64,000 nt of DNA, from the NCBI RefSeq assembly GCF_014205295.1, contig NZ_JACHNF010000001.1:6820001-6884000 (forward strand), given 5' to 3'. The notes beneath the pieces are model-generated. The model saw nothing but the letters and a program-made list of their open reading frames with translations, was not told the DNA's origin and did no database searches. This DNA is from Kribbella solani. GTDB taxonomy: Bacteria > Actinomycetota > Actinomycetes > Propionibacteriales > Kribbellaceae. The position numbers were made by a program, and so were the translations under genes. Positions 63,930-64,000 of this stretch are shown here, piece by piece; the stretch's first letter is position 1; each line of letters starts with the position of its first letter.

Positions 63930-64000
63930 CGGCCGTAGACCGCGACCGGAGGAGCCGGCAGTTTGCCCAGGTCAGGCATCAGCCACTTGTTGTAGGACCC
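63926..64000 (-). CDS. C-terminal end of a probable GlnH-like solute-binding protein (partial)
   Basis: The last 24 residues read GSYNKWLMPDLGKLPAPPVA then VYGR. The stop overlaps the next ATG. Amino-acid-binding lipoprotein GlnH is the expected neighbour of pknG operons; the fragment is too short for domain evidence. Confidence 0.45.
   Translation of the reverse strand, partial: GSYNKWLMPDLGKLPAPPVAVYGR

Overview
The window is chromosomal DNA of a very GC-rich actinobacterium. GC-ending codons dominate, GTG starts are frequent, and many genes appear leaderless (a TAnnnT -10 hexamer 6-7 nt before the start codon). Other actinobacterial marks are CIRCE-controlled GroEL1 and GroEL2 chaperonins, a SigD/RsdA pair, GuaB plus GuaB3, a PknG operon, a BsaP-containing biotin operon and a mycothiol-era DinB/TIGR03086 protein. 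Gene order from alr to the ChoD-like oxidase follows the Mycobacterium tuberculosis alr-tsaE-tsaB-rimI-tsaD-groES-groEL1-sigD-rsdA-guaB-guaB3-choD block, with whiB3 missing. The frequent GTAC-rich codons and plant-polymer hydrolases suggest a soil member of the Propionibacteriales such as Kribbella; the genus is an inference.

Layout. 1-5.4 kb: 5' part of coaA, a GH67-family protein with its LacI repressor and two matching operators, then acpS and nnr. 5.4-7.8 kb: an accessory patch (META lipoprotein, GH12 endoglucanase, HAD phosphatase). 7.8-14.6 kb: alr, an alpha/beta hydrolase, a GNAT-TsaE fusion, tsaB, rimI, tsaD, a second GNAT and a second hydrolase, nearly all overlapping by 1-4 nt, i.e. 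one cell-wall/t6A operon. 14.9-16.7 kb: a THUMP-like methyltransferase and a peptidoglycan-binding protein. 16.8-19.1 kb: CIRCE-groES-groEL1. 19.1-25.9 kb: GNAT, sigD, rsdA, guaB, guaB3, an esterase-like protein and an L7/L12-like protein. 26-31.4 kb: DinB-like protein, TPR protein, succinate-semialdehyde dehydrogenase and a GMC/cholesterol-oxidase-like flavoenzyme. 31.4-31.9 kb: a structured intergenic block.

31.9-37.8 kb: biotin genes bioB-bsaP-bioA-bioF-bioD followed by an overlapping, atypical P450. 37.8-43.2 kb: guaA, an ArsR-like regulator, a TetR/NmrA pair sharing a 31-bp operator, and a LexA-box-linked radical SAM (Rv2578c/SplB type). 43.2-49.8 kb: a frameshifted TAP-like hydrolase, methionine aminopeptidase, an Erm(37)-type 23S rRNA methyltransferase behind a WhiB7-type promoter, and a heterodimeric ABC exporter. 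49.9-56.9 kb: GDPD, PspC, MmcQ/YjbR, a second groEL with tandem CIRCE, a GH6 protein lacking key acidic residues, an RNase Sa-type RNase, a GNAT and a small membrane protein. 57-64 kb, minus strand: glnH(partial)-glnX-pknG-PP2C-vWA-FHA, a signalling operon in which three proteins carry related zinc ribbons.

Regulatory signals visible in the DNA: two LacI operators, three CIRCE elements, a TetR operator, a good and a poor LexA box, a WhiB7-type promoter and several hairpin terminators. No rRNA, tRNA, CRISPR array, integrase or insertion sequence was found. The most notable points are the WhiB7/leader-ORF arrangement upstream of the Erm gene, the two glycosidase homologues with missing catalytic residues, the P450 at the end of the biotin operon, the zinc-ribbon signalling operon and a dispersed palindromic element found in two near-identical copies.
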